DNA from: Acidobacteriota bacterium
Lineage (GTDB): Bacteria; Acidobacteriota; Blastocatellia; Pyrinomonadales; Pyrinomonadaceae
NCBI GenBank assembly: GCA_013698055.1
Contig: JACCVS010000709.1
Span: 1 to 6,025 of the forward strand
Direction of reading: 5' to 3'
Length of the DNA: 6,025 nucleotides
The translations under genes and the position numbers were made by a program. Positions 1-5,595 of the stretch are shown piece by piece (positions within the stretch are counted from its first letter, which is position 1; each line of letters begins with the position of its first letter). The notes under the pieces are model-generated. The model was not told the origin of the DNA. It ran no database searches and saw nothing but the letters and a program-made list of their open reading frames with translations.

Positions 1-59
1 TAGTCCCAGATGTCACCCAGATCTTCTTGGGCCAGCGGCGTGACAAGGATAGTCGCCAC
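1..59 (-). CDS. parE: ParE-type toxin of a type II TA system, 5' end only (runs off window)
   Basis: The first 19 codons are visible and read MATILVTPLAQEDLGDIWD, with GTG as start. This is the characteristic N-terminus of RelE/ParE-superfamily toxins (ILVTPLAxxDLxxIWD: first strand, then helix 1). Known ParE proteins poison DNA gyrase and are neutralised by ParD; the catalytic or target-binding part of this protein lies outside the window. The GTG (59-57) follows the parD stop codon TAA (62-60) with no gap, so the toxin is probably translated by coupling to the antitoxin, a usual TA arrangement. Identity is strong because both the motif and the partner are present. Whether the toxin is intact cannot be judged from 59 bases. 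Confidence 0.85.
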   Translation of the reverse strand, partial: MATILVTPLAQEDLGDIWD

Positions 60-332
60 TTACGACGCCCTCCGTTTGCGCGCCGCCAGACGCTTGCGAC
101 CTTCGGCTTTGACACTCTCGACATCGAGCGACTGGGACTCACCGCGCTGTGCCTGCTCATAGCCCTTGAGTACTTCCCGGCGCACCTCCTCCTGGCGCAT
201 CCGCCGCAGATCGTCTTGCTCTTTGAGCAGGCGCAGCCCTTCGCGAATCACTTCGCTGGCCGAGTTGTACAAGCCGCTCTCGACCTTCTGGCTGACCATC
301 TCTTCCAGTTCCGGCGTCAATGATACATTCAT
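60..332 (-). CDS. parD: ParD-family antitoxin (ribbon-helix-helix)
   Basis: This 90-residue protein has the classic ParD layout. Residues 1-45 are a ribbon-helix-helix DNA-binding domain, with strand MNVSLTPELE followed by the signature GLYNSASEVIREGLRLL. The C-terminal half is charged and probably disordered, ending in ESVKAEGRKRLAARKR, which in the family wraps around ParE. Length and motif order are normal for ParD. The ATG start at 332-330 is preceded by AAGGAG (340-345) at 7 nt spacing, and by a promoter inside a palindrome, as expected for an autorepressed TA operon. It is directly followed by parE. The role is toxin neutralisation and autoregulation; in mobile DNA such operons stabilise the replicon. 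The function call is secure; the gyrase target of the partner is only inferred from the family. Confidence 0.93.
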   Translation of the reverse strand: MNVSLTPELEEMVSQKVESGLYNSASEVIREGLRLLKEQDDLRRMRQEEVRREVLKGYEQAQRGESQSLDVESVKAEGRKRLAARKRRAS

Positions 333-373
333 TACATTACTCCTTATCCTTGCCTACCCGGTGATATGCATTA

Positions 374-402
374 AGTATAGATTGGATAACAAAGAATAGC
401 AA
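374..402 (-). promoter_or_regulatory. Sigma70-type promoter of parDE
   Basis: On the minus strand, TTGCTA (402-397) is separated by exactly 17 nt from TATACT (379-374). Transcription would start near 367, about 35 nt ahead of the parD ATG. The -35 box lies inside the 385-413 palindrome, so bound ParD or ParDE would block RNA polymerase. The boxes are seen directly; activity is inferred. Confidence 0.6.
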
Positions 403-413
403 TCCTTGTTATC
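385..413. promoter_or_regulatory. Palindromic operator candidate for ParD/ParDE
   Basis: GATAACAA (385-392) is mirrored by TTGTTATC (406-413). Further matching positions inside (394/404, 395/403, 397/401) centre the dyad at 399. It covers the -35 region of the parDE promoter. RHH antitoxins bind such inverted repeats in their own promoters, so autoregulation is the likely role. Confidence 0.6.
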
Positions 414-471
414 AAAGAAAGCACCTCGCTCTCTTCCTCTAATAAAGAGCTTTACCGTTTTATGGCGGGTG

Positions 472-1060
472 CTACGGGCAGTTCACGCAGTCCGCCATCG
501 GTCGCTCGTCGCGTCGCGGCCCAGCATCGTAAGCCACAGTGAGCATCATGCGGTTACGTGATGGCTCGCTGCGCGTCACTTCAAGCACGCCACGCCATTC
601 ATCATCGGCTGGAATCCACGGCAGCCGATAATAAATAGGGATAAGGCTGCGCTCGCGCTACCGCCAAAGCCTTTGCTCGCGGTGTAGCGCCCGCGCCCGA
701 CGGGGTTGATGTCGCGTAATCCTTCTTCGATGAGGTAATCGTAGTAGAGTCGCACGGCTGTCAATCGAAGCCGGAGCGCGGTGCTGGCGAGTCCCGCTTT
801 GGAATCAAGGCGGCGCACGGCGGCACCGTATCCGCTCGGACGCCGCGTCAAGTCATAGACGTAAGTCACAAGTTGTTCACGGGTGGTGCCTTAACTTCGA
901 TACTGTTGCGAGCGCAGAAAGCGAGGTAATCTTCCAAGGCGCGGCCATAGGCAGCGATGGTGTTGGGCGCAAGGCCTAAAGTCGTTTGTAGCGTCAGCCA
1001 TGATCGTGCGTGTGGGAGGACGGTTAGTAAGGGAAAGTGTTCCCAACAGATGTTGTTCAT
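472..1060 (-). pseudogene. Tyrosine recombinase/integrase, twice frameshifted and truncated before the catalytic core
   Basis: Three reading frames join into one integrase-like protein. Frame 1 starts at ATG 1060 (CGGAGG at 1070-1075) and gives an N-terminal core-binding (SAM-like) segment, LGLAPNTIAAYGRALEDYLAFC, ending at a stop at 866-868. Near 882-893 homology moves to a second frame reading TTREQLVTYVYDL, then STALRLRLTAVRLYYDYLIEEGL and NPVGRGRY. Near 655-662 it moves to a third frame reading RERSLIPIYYRLPWIPADDEWRGVLEV and ending AYDAGPRRDERPMADC, with stop TAG at 472-474. In tyrosine recombinases AYDAGLRRxEL is box I, carrying the first catalytic Arg. The rest of the catalytic domain (H, R, Tyr) is gone. 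This is a dead remnant. The arm-type and core-binding parts would once have served site-specific recombination of a mobile element. Family assignment comes from recalled motifs. Confidence 0.8.
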
Positions 1061-1094
1061 GCTTTAAGTCCTCCGAGTCAGTGGAGTGATTACT

Positions 1095-1115
1095 CCGCGT
1101 GATTGAATCACGCGG
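1095..1115 (-). repeat. Right-end hairpin of the TnpB element, possible omega-RNA 3' scaffold
   Basis: A perfect 9-bp stem, CCGCGTGAT / ATCACGCGG, encloses a 3-nt loop and spans the tnpB stop codon (1108-1110). An alternative smaller stem, GGAGT (1083-1087) with ACTCC (1092-1096), shares two bases with it. In known TnpB systems the RNA from the tnpB 3' end and right end forms the guide scaffold, with the guide read from the flank immediately beyond the element. Confidence 0.55.
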
Positions 1116-1653
1116 CTTCTTTGGCGTTATTGCCAACTCGTGCTAATCCACGCGAGAGAATATTACGAGCGGCATTGACATCTCTATCTAACGTCAAGCC
1201 GCACAAGCAATTATGAACACGTTGAGACAAATCTTTGACGACAGTTGCCCCGCACGCGGAGCATTCCTGACTCGTCCCGCGTGGGTCAACTTGCTCGCAG
1301 ATTCGTCCAGCATTCGCAGCTTTGTACGAACTGAAAGAGATAAGCTGATTCCAAGCAGCGTCCGAAATAGACAGAGCAAGGTGATGATTCCTGACCATGC
1401 CTTTGATGTTCAAGTCCTCGAAAAAGATTACACTGTACACACTCACAAGTGCGTGGCTGAGTTGATGCGCAAAGTTATTACGTCGAAACTTGATGCGCTC
1501 ATGGATGCGGCGCGCTACCTTACGTCTCTTCTGTCTCTGTGCTCTGGCCAGAGCTTTCTTATCCGCGCGAAAGAAGCGCGGATTATCAACCTGCTCACCC
1601 GTCGAAAGAGTGCAGAACGAGTTGAGGCCAACGTCAACCCCAACAGCCTTATT
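1108..1653 (-). pseudogene. tnpB: TnpB RNA-guided nuclease, C-terminal RuvC/zinc-finger fragment (5' truncated)
   Basis: The minus frame reads continuously for ~182 codons from the IS boundary to TGA 1110-1108. It starts at KAVGVDVGL, which holds the RuvC-I Asp (codon 1635-1633). It continues through FFEDLNIKGM (RuvC-II Glu, codon 1419-1417), DPRGTSQECSACG (zinc-finger half 1), HNCLCG (half 2) and LDRDVNAARNIL (RuvC-III Asp). All three catalytic acidic residues are therefore kept. The N-terminal half needed for RNA and TAM recognition is absent, cut by the IS at 1654. The RuvC-I to RuvC-II distance is 72 residues, against 87 in ISDra2 TnpB as recalled, and the gap falls around ARAQRQKRRKVARRIHERI, which suggests an in-frame deletion. 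The second finger half is C-x-C rather than the usual C-x2-C. No in-frame ATG with a ribosome site is present; the first plausible start is an internal GTG at 1446. Probably non-functional. Confidence 0.85.
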
Positions 1654-1671
1654 AACCTTTGGTGCTAGTTG
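1654..1671. repeat. Terminal inverted repeat of the IS (transposase 3' side)
   Basis: AACCTTTGGTGCTAGTTG is perfectly complementary to 2521-2538. Read on the minus strand it continues in frame into the TnpB fragment, adding the foreign residues QLAPKV before KAVGVD. Confidence 0.92.
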
Positions 1672-1673
1672 CG

Positions 1674-2454
1674 CTACAAACTGAACTCAGCTATGGACAG
1701 ATGCACCACGCCATTTTCATCAGGCTCAAGTCCGTGCCATCAACATGTTGAAGGCGGCCATCGTGTAGGCCAGACGCATCTGGAAATACTGCCATTCCCG
1801 ATGCATGACTTTCTTGAAATGATTACAGAGCGTCAGCATCGACAGCACCGTCTCAACCATCATGCGTTGATTCCAAGAACCGCGCCGGCAGACTTTGAGA
1901 TTCACGGGATCGCCTTCTTTGGCATGAAAGCCGGTGTCGCTGCACACGATCATCTCGTCTTCATATTGCTTAATGAGCGGTTGGAAGATCGTATCCGAGA
2001 CATTAGCCGTATCACAGTCCCAAGCCACGACGAGGCCGAGTTTATTCAACAGCAAGCAGAGCTTACCACCAACAATCCAACGCCGGTTCGACAAGCCTTT
2101 GCGCCCGTATTGCTTGCGAGAGCGGCCTTCGCGGATCGGGTGGATCAACTCGATGCCATAGCTGTCAATGACACCCAGCACAGTCGGTTCAGCCATGAAC
2201 TGCTGCGTCCACGCACGGTGCGTCTTAAACAAACGGAACAGCCGCGTTCTCTCCGGCAGAGACGGAAACAGAGATTGGAAATCACGCTTGAGCCAGCGAT
2301 AAAAGGGACGGTTGCCGACGCCTTTAATGGCAAAGATGAAAGCCAGCGTCACGATCTCGCTCGGATGAAGCATGGCTTGACTATGTTTCGGCATCTGGCG
2401 CATCTGGTCATCTACGCGGCAAAAGAGTTCAGTGATAAAGTCTTGGGTGGTCAC
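1674..2454 (-). pseudogene. IS982-like DDE transposase with a C-terminal frameshift
   Basis: The GTG start (2454-2452) has GGAGG (2463-2467) 8 nt ahead. The main frame gives 242 residues and stops at 1728-1726. N-terminal region: KHSQAMLHPSEIVTLAFIF, then KGVGNRPFYRWL and FPSLPERTRLFRLFKTHRAW. The DDE core follows: VIDSYGIELIHP (first Asp), MIVCSDTGFHAKEGDP (second Asp) and RRGSWNQRMMVETVLSML (Glu), then a helical tail NHFKKVMHREWQYFQMRLAYTMAAFNML. Around 1737-1742 homology moves to another frame that reads WHG, then LEPDENGVVHLSIAEFSL, stopping at 1676-1674 right beside the terminal repeat. The shift is about one base. The core is complete, so the shortened protein might still fold. The displaced tail looks conserved, so I treat the gene as damaged. 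Transposases of this kind cut and paste DNA by acting on the terminal repeats. Confidence 0.82.
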
Positions 2455-2520
2455 GATTCTTGCCTCCGTTTGCGTTTGGTTTGGTCACCAATGCATTAAG
2501 AGGTGAAATCGTGACTTTTT

Positions 2521-2538
2521 CAACTAGCACCAAAGGTT
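2521..2538. repeat. Terminal inverted repeat of the IS (transposase 5' side)
   Basis: CAACTAGCACCAAAGGTT is the exact reverse complement of 1654-1671. Immediately outside it, on the plus strand, is TATAAA (2540-2545). Confidence 0.92.
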
Positions 2539-2638
2539 GTATAAAAGATTCATTATATTCGGCTCGCCCGATCTGAATCCAACCATCGGACTTCACCCAG
2601 TGGGCGATATTCGGGTAGTTTGTCTCATATGATAAAAC
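2539..2638 (-). pseudogene. 5' fragment of a small conserved hypothetical gene, cut off by the IS
   Basis: From ATG 2638-2636 the minus frame reads MVLSYETNYPNIAHWVKSD, then GWIQIGRAEYNESFI, and reaches the IS right end after ~33 codons. The frame stays open into the IS but only by chance. The pattern YPxIxxWVxxxGWIxIGxxxxxxSFI resembles, from memory, small cytosolic proteins of ~70-80 residues with no known function, usually followed by an acidic ALDxGGMVWEG-like segment. That segment is missing here. A weak ribosome site, GGGACGA, precedes the ATG. The fragment lies antisense to the start region of the large plus-strand gene, so one of the two starts is probably a rearrangement product. No function is proposed. 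Confidence 0.5.
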
Positions 2639-4029
2639 CATCTTCGTCCCAGGATAAACTCCAGAATGACCTTTCAGCCGAGCAGAGGTCTTTTCAAGCA
2701 CGAGAGCCAGTGCCTCTCGCCATTCTGCTCGGCCAACCCGAGACGGGTCTCCATAAATTCCCTTTCCTCAAGGGAGAGGTCAGGCTTAAAGACGAGCGGT
2801 CCGAACCAATCCGCAGCGTTTTGATTCGCTCAGCTTACCTCTTTCATCAATCAATCCCCGAAGTCTTTGAACTCCGGGCCGCTCAAGTGTTCTACAAAGA
2901 TCAGAAGATAGAAGAAGTCCGCCTAGCCACCCATTACCCTTCCGATCCCGAAGAGATCGAAAGCGCCGAATGGCGGAAGTGGACGACCTCCACTCCGCCC
3001 AGATTTCGCGTTCGCCCGGAGGGAACCATCATCCTGCCACCGGAAGATGAGGGGAGAACGCACCTGACGGCCTACCGGCGTGGCTCTTCACTGTTCTGCT
3101 CCTGGGACCTGACCGCCAACGCCTGCCACAGCCGCAGAGAGGAGGCTGAGCTTTTCTCCTTTGACGTAGCGCTCTCGGACCTCAGCATTGGCGAGGAAGG
3201 AGATGCTTCAGACACCCCTTTCGAACAATCAAAACTAGATGAAGCCGTGCGCCTGCTCGGTCTCGTCCCCCACGGGAACCTCAAGAACCTGCTGCTGCCC
3301 TTCCTCCCGCTTGATTCAGAGGTGGGAGGCGATCACCCACTCCGGGGTAAGGCATGGGCCTTCGAGTTCACCTGCGACGAAAATTACGCGCGTTACCTCC
3401 TGGCATCGCACTTCGCCGAAAACATTGATGCCGCCGACCTGGAAATCAATGTTGAAGAGTTCGCGAGACTGAACACGATCTCTTCTGATGAGGCCAGGGC
3501 GCATCAACTAATTAATCTTCTTGCGCGCCGGGACGAGTTCTCGCGCGAGGGAATCCCCATGTTTGTGGAGAGAATGCGGCTTATCCTTTCGGAGATGACC
3601 AAACCACTGGTGACTTTAGCCAGTCACATGACTGCCCACGAATGGGGCGCGCAAAGAGATGATCTTGAGGTCAAACTCGACGACGTCAAAGGCATGATCC
3701 AGAACGCGGTGGAAAAGATTGTCAGAAAACTCATGAAGACGCGCGGCGCGGGGCGGCCCGCAGGCAGCATGACAATCAGAACTGAAGAGGAAGTGGACCG
3801 TCAGGTCGAGGAGTATTTGCGGGAGATTTTCGCGGCGATGGAGGCCATCTACGAGAAGGAGTTGAAGAATTCCAATGAGGTGAAGGCCGAAGACGCCATC
3901 ACCCGCAAGGCCGTGGCCGCCTGGATGAAGAGGGATCGCACGACTCTTTATAACTGGATGAAGTCCGTCGGGAAAGACTTCGATGAGCTGAAAGATAGTT
4001 TCTTGTCGAAAAGAAATACTCCCCGGTAA
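2629..4029 (+). CDS. Unrecognised ~466-residue protein with a possible C-terminal helix-turn-helix
   Basis: I do not recognise this protein. The long frame is open from 2545. Possible starts are TTG 2620, ATG 2629 (466 residues, chosen) and GTG 2710; none has a good ribosome site, so the N-terminus is uncertain. Counting from TTG 2620, residues 30-190 look mixed alpha/beta (LAILLGQPETGLHKFPF, then SVLIRSAYLFHQSIPEVFELRA). A linker rich in acidic residues and Ser follows (190-205). Residues 205-415 are mainly helical and highly charged, with a coiled-coil-like stretch at about 346-373 and a basic RGAGRPAGS patch near 375-383. Residues 426-450 (ITRKAVAAWMKRDRTTLYNWMKSVG) look like a helix-turn-helix. 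There is no signal peptide or membrane segment, so it is likely cytosolic and DNA-associated. It precedes the ParB-like gene on the same strand by 311 bp and may be a regulator, partition accessory or replication protein of the element. These roles are guesses. Confidence 0.75.
   Translation: MIKPSSSQDKLQNDLSAEQRSFQAREPVPLAILLGQPETGLHKFPFLKGEVRLKDERSEPIRSVLIRSAYLFHQSIPEVFELRAAQVFYKDQKIEEVRLATHYPSDPEEIESAEWRKWTTSTPPRFRVRPEGTIILPPEDEGRTHLTAYRRGSSLFCSWDLTANACHSRREEAELFSFDVALSDLSIGEEGDASDTPFEQSKLDEAVRLLGLVPHGNLKNLLLPFLPLDSEVGGDHPLRGKAWAFEFTCDENYARYLLASHFAENIDAADLEINVEEFARLNTISSDEARAHQLINLLARRDEFSREGIPMFVERMRLILSEMTKPLVTLASHMTAHEWGAQRDDLEVKLDDVKGMIQNAVEKIVRKLMKTRGAGRPAGSMTIRTEEEVDRQVEEYLREIFAAMEAIYEKELKNSNEVKAEDAITRKAVAAWMKRDRTTLYNWMKSVGKDFDELKDSFLSKRNTPR
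2677..2733. repeat. Nested inverted repeat inside the start region of the unrecognised gene
   Basis: The outer arms GCCGAGCAGA (2677-2686) and TCTGCTCGGC (2724-2733) are perfectly complementary. Between them CGAGAG (2701-2706) pairs with CTCTCG (2714-2719), and the alternative GTG start (2710-2712) sits in the loop. It could form a long RNA hairpin or act as a protein-binding dyad. No role is known. Confidence 0.5.
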
Positions 4030-4087
4030 TAAAATTAAACATCTCTCCGTAACCCGGAATCAAAACCTGCTAAAACCTCTTTCCAGG

Positions 4088-4130
4088 GAGGGCGCTCTTC
4101 CTTCACCCGAAAGAGAGCGACACCACCCTC
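4088..4130. repeat. Interrupted inverted repeat downstream of the unrecognised gene
   Basis: CGCTCT (4093-4098) pairs with AGAGCG (4114-4119), CTT (4101-4103) with AAG (4111-4113), and outer GAGGG (4088-4092) with CCCTC (4126-4130). It begins ~60 bp after the stop codon. No T-run follows, so it is not a standard intrinsic terminator; it may be an RNA 3' stabilising or protein-binding structure. Confidence 0.45.
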
Positions 4131-4176
4131 AAATGTCCCGCAAGCTCTTTTAGTCCTACACACATGGGCCAGGCAT

Positions 4177-4203
4177 ATCTCAAACGCGAAGCGCGAGGGA
4201 GAT
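4177..4203. promoter_or_regulatory. 27-bp dyad, candidate operator or parS-like site
   Basis: ATCTC (4177-4181), three bases, CGCG (4185-4188), AAG, CGCG (4192-4195), three bases, GAGAT (4199-4203). Both arm pairs are perfect and equally spaced about position 4190. The dyad lies ~140 bp ahead of the ParB-like start codon. The symmetry suits a dimeric DNA-binding protein; binding by ParB is inferred from position only. Confidence 0.4.
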
Positions 4204-4340
4204 TAAGTTTCCGCCTCTTTAACTCAACCTTTTAACCTGACAACTCCAAACCAGACCATTTTCACTCCTGACCACATAACCGGAAGTTCGGCCCCATTCT
4301 GAGAACCCACATCCCGATTCCGCTCGAAGGATTTATCCGC

Positions 4341-5441
4341 ATGAAAAAGACGAAGAACATTTCTCAAAAGAAACAACTGCCCGCTGACTCTTCTTGCTCA
4401 CAACACGGTGGAGAACTATTTCAGGCAATCGAGATGGATTCCGTCTCGGTCGAAGACCGAAAACGAGGATTGTCCATCGAGAAAGTAGCCGACCTCATGA
4501 GAAGCATCGAAAGGTCTCATTTGATCCAGCCCATCATGGTCTCAAGCACCGGCAGGCTGATCGCCGGCTTTCATCGTTTCGCCGCCTGTGTGCGTCTCGG
4601 CTGGAAGACCATTCCGGCGATCATCGTCCAGGACGACCATCTTCTTAACGAGCAGCGTGAAATTGATGAAAACCTGATCCGCCTCCCTCTGACAACGCTT
4701 GAGCGCGGAGAACACCACAAGCGCGCTCAAGAACTCGAAGAGTTGCGGGCAAGCGCCGAAGCGAGCGGGCGAAATAATAATGGCGAGCGAAATAATTTCG
4801 CTGAAAGTGCTCATTACACGCAGGCGGCAGCCGAGAGCTTGCATCTCTCCAGGCGGTCAATCCAGCAAGAGATTCGCATCGCTTCTCTGCTCAGCCCGGA
4901 AGTCAGAGACATGCTCCGGGAGACACCCGTCGCCGACCGGAAGAACGATCTTCTCAGTCTCACGAGATTCACCGGAGAGCAGCAACTGGCGCTTGCTCTC
5001 ATCATCAAGTCTGGGGTCAAGACGCTCGCCGCGGCCTTGCGCGTCTACGCCCAGCGCGAAGATGCCGGCGCGGGACTGCAAACTTTCGCGGGCGAAGAAG
5101 CCGCCTGTTTCCGCGCCATTCTCAAATGTGCCTCTCACGGCTTCGCCCTCGAAGACATTCCAGACACTAAAGAAGCGCGGGCGATAATCGAAAAGCACAA
5201 AGGATTAAGCACCAACATCATCCGAACTTTGAAATCAATAATCCTGCGCTACGATTCTGACGCTCATCACTTGCATAGCAATCCACAATTCTTCGTCAAA
5301 TCTGGTCAACACGAAGACGATACATCGGAAACCGGCATTCTTGATCTTTCTCCCGATGATGTTGCAATAAGCGACGAGACAGATGATGAGAAATCGGGGA
5401 CTCAACTTCTCCCGCTCTTTCAAGATCAACCCGCTATTTAG
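4341..5441 (+). CDS. ParB/Spo0J-family DNA-binding protein of a plasmid or mobile element
   Basis: The protein has 366 residues; ATG is preceded by AAGGA (4327-4331) at 9 nt. Residues ~28-98 form the ParB N-terminal (ParB/sulfiredoxin-like) domain: SIEKVADLMRSIERSHLIQP, then GRLIAGFHRFAACVRLGWKT with G76-F-H-R79-F-A81 at the place of the GERRxRA motif that binds CTP in true ParBs. Residues 105-135 carry EIDENLIRLPLTTLERGEH, typical of the family. A helix-turn-helix follows at ~160-184 (AAAESLHLSRRSIQQEIRI), then LSPEVRDMLRETPVADRKNDLLSLTRF, a segment seen in ParB-like proteins of mobile elements. The tail from 320 is acidic and probably disordered. No ParA is in the window, so this could be a partition protein whose ParA lies elsewhere, or a ParB-like regulator or nuclease-type relative. 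The change of GERR to GFHR argues against a classical chromosomal ParB. It lies 154 bp ahead of mobC on the same strand. Confidence 0.85.
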   Translation: MKKTKNISQKKQLPADSSCSQHGGELFQAIEMDSVSVEDRKRGLSIEKVADLMRSIERSHLIQPIMVSSTGRLIAGFHRFAACVRLGWKTIPAIIVQDDHLLNEQREIDENLIRLPLTTLERGEHHKRAQELEELRASAEASGRNNNGERNNFAESAHYTQAAAESLHLSRRSIQQEIRIASLLSPEVRDMLRETPVADRKNDLLSLTRFTGEQQLALALIIKSGVKTLAAALRVYAQREDAGAGLQTFAGEEAACFRAILKCASHGFALEDIPDTKEARAIIEKHKGLSTNIIRTLKSIILRYDSDAHHLHSNPQFFVKSGQHEDDTSETGILDLSPDDVAISDETDDEKSGTQLLPLFQDQPAI

Positions 5442-5595
5442 CCTGCGCCCTTTTACGCACTGATGACCTCAACCTGATTCCTGCCGACCAGTCTCATGCT
5501 AATTACGATGGCGTTAAATCAATCTTCGGCACAATCCACTCATTTAATCGAGGAGTGTTGACGTTATCAAAAACTCTGGTCGAGGTAGCTCAAGG
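5442..5595. other. 154-bp intergenic region ahead of mobC, candidate oriT
   Basis: In MobC-relaxase modules the transfer origin usually lies just upstream. Here TGCCGA (5482-5487) is mirrored by TCGGCA (5526-5531) over a 38-nt spacer. The left arm follows GATTCC, close to the ATCCTG-C nick region of RK2-type (MOBP) origins as recalled. TGCGCCCTT (5444-5452), right after the parB-like stop, also matches the core of IncQ/Ti-type nick regions, but the adjoining inverted repeat seen there is not evident. A smaller pair, CACTC/GAGTG, lies at about 5537-5557. No nick site can be fixed by eye. Confidence 0.3.

Larger units (their letters stand above)
1086..1653 (-). mobile_element. Remnant of an IS200/IS605-group (IS1341-like) element: tnpB 3' part plus right end
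   Basis: The remnant consists of the truncated tnpB and, just past its stop codon, a strong hairpin followed by AGTAATCAC (1094-1086). In IS605-group elements a subterminal hairpin plus a short cleavage tetranucleotide forms the right end, and TCAC is a common terminal tetranucleotide. The right boundary is therefore placed at about 1086, 25 bp ahead of the integrase ATG. The left end, the tnpB 5' half and any tnpA are missing, replaced by the IS982-like element at 1654. The exact right boundary is inferred, not proven. Confidence 0.6.
1654..2538 (-). mobile_element. IS982-like insertion sequence, 885 bp, perfect 18-bp terminal inverted repeats
   Basis: The ends are AACCTTTGGTGCTAGTTG at 1654-1671 and its exact reverse complement at 2521-2538. 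Matching stops on both sides of each repeat, which fixes the boundaries well. One transposase gene fills the element: its displaced C-terminal frame stops 3 bp inside the left repeat, and its GTG start lies 66 bp inside the right repeat. The flanks are unlike each other (TnpB codons on the left, another gene's 5' part on the right). No convincing target duplication is seen (CTTATT outside the left end, GTATAA outside the right). Assignment to IS982 rests on transposase motifs; a neighbouring DDE family is possible. Confidence 0.85.
4030..4340. other. 311-bp intergenic region with structured DNA, no gene seen
   Basis: No reading frame here looks coding. It holds an interrupted hairpin (4088-4130) and a 27-bp dyad (4177-4203), then a T/A/C-rich stretch up to the ParB-like gene. 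I see no convincing -35/-10 pair, no iteron array and no T-tract terminator. Its position ahead of a ParB-family gene makes it a candidate for operator or centromere-like sites. Confidence 0.5.

Noticed and set aside
27..399. Plus-strand frames opposite parD
   Set aside because: They are shadows of the ParD coding region and its leader; no domain or ribosome site supports them.
1213..1668. A 151-codon plus-strand frame
   Set aside because: It is antisense to the TnpB fragment, whose RuvC and zinc-finger motifs are unmistakable.
1669..2499. A 276-codon plus-strand frame
   Set aside because: It is entirely antisense to the transposase, whose DDE motifs, ribosome site and terminal repeats are clear. 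Its product is rich in His, Arg and Gln with no recognisable domain.
2429..2701. A 90-codon minus-strand gene
   Set aside because: Its second part is read-through into the IS terminal repeat and IS leader; only the part outside the IS (2539-2638) looks like a real gene start.
4088..4130. Intrinsic terminator after the large unknown gene
   Set aside because: The stem is interrupted by bulges and is followed by CAAATGTCCC rather than a T-run. Kept only as an inverted repeat.
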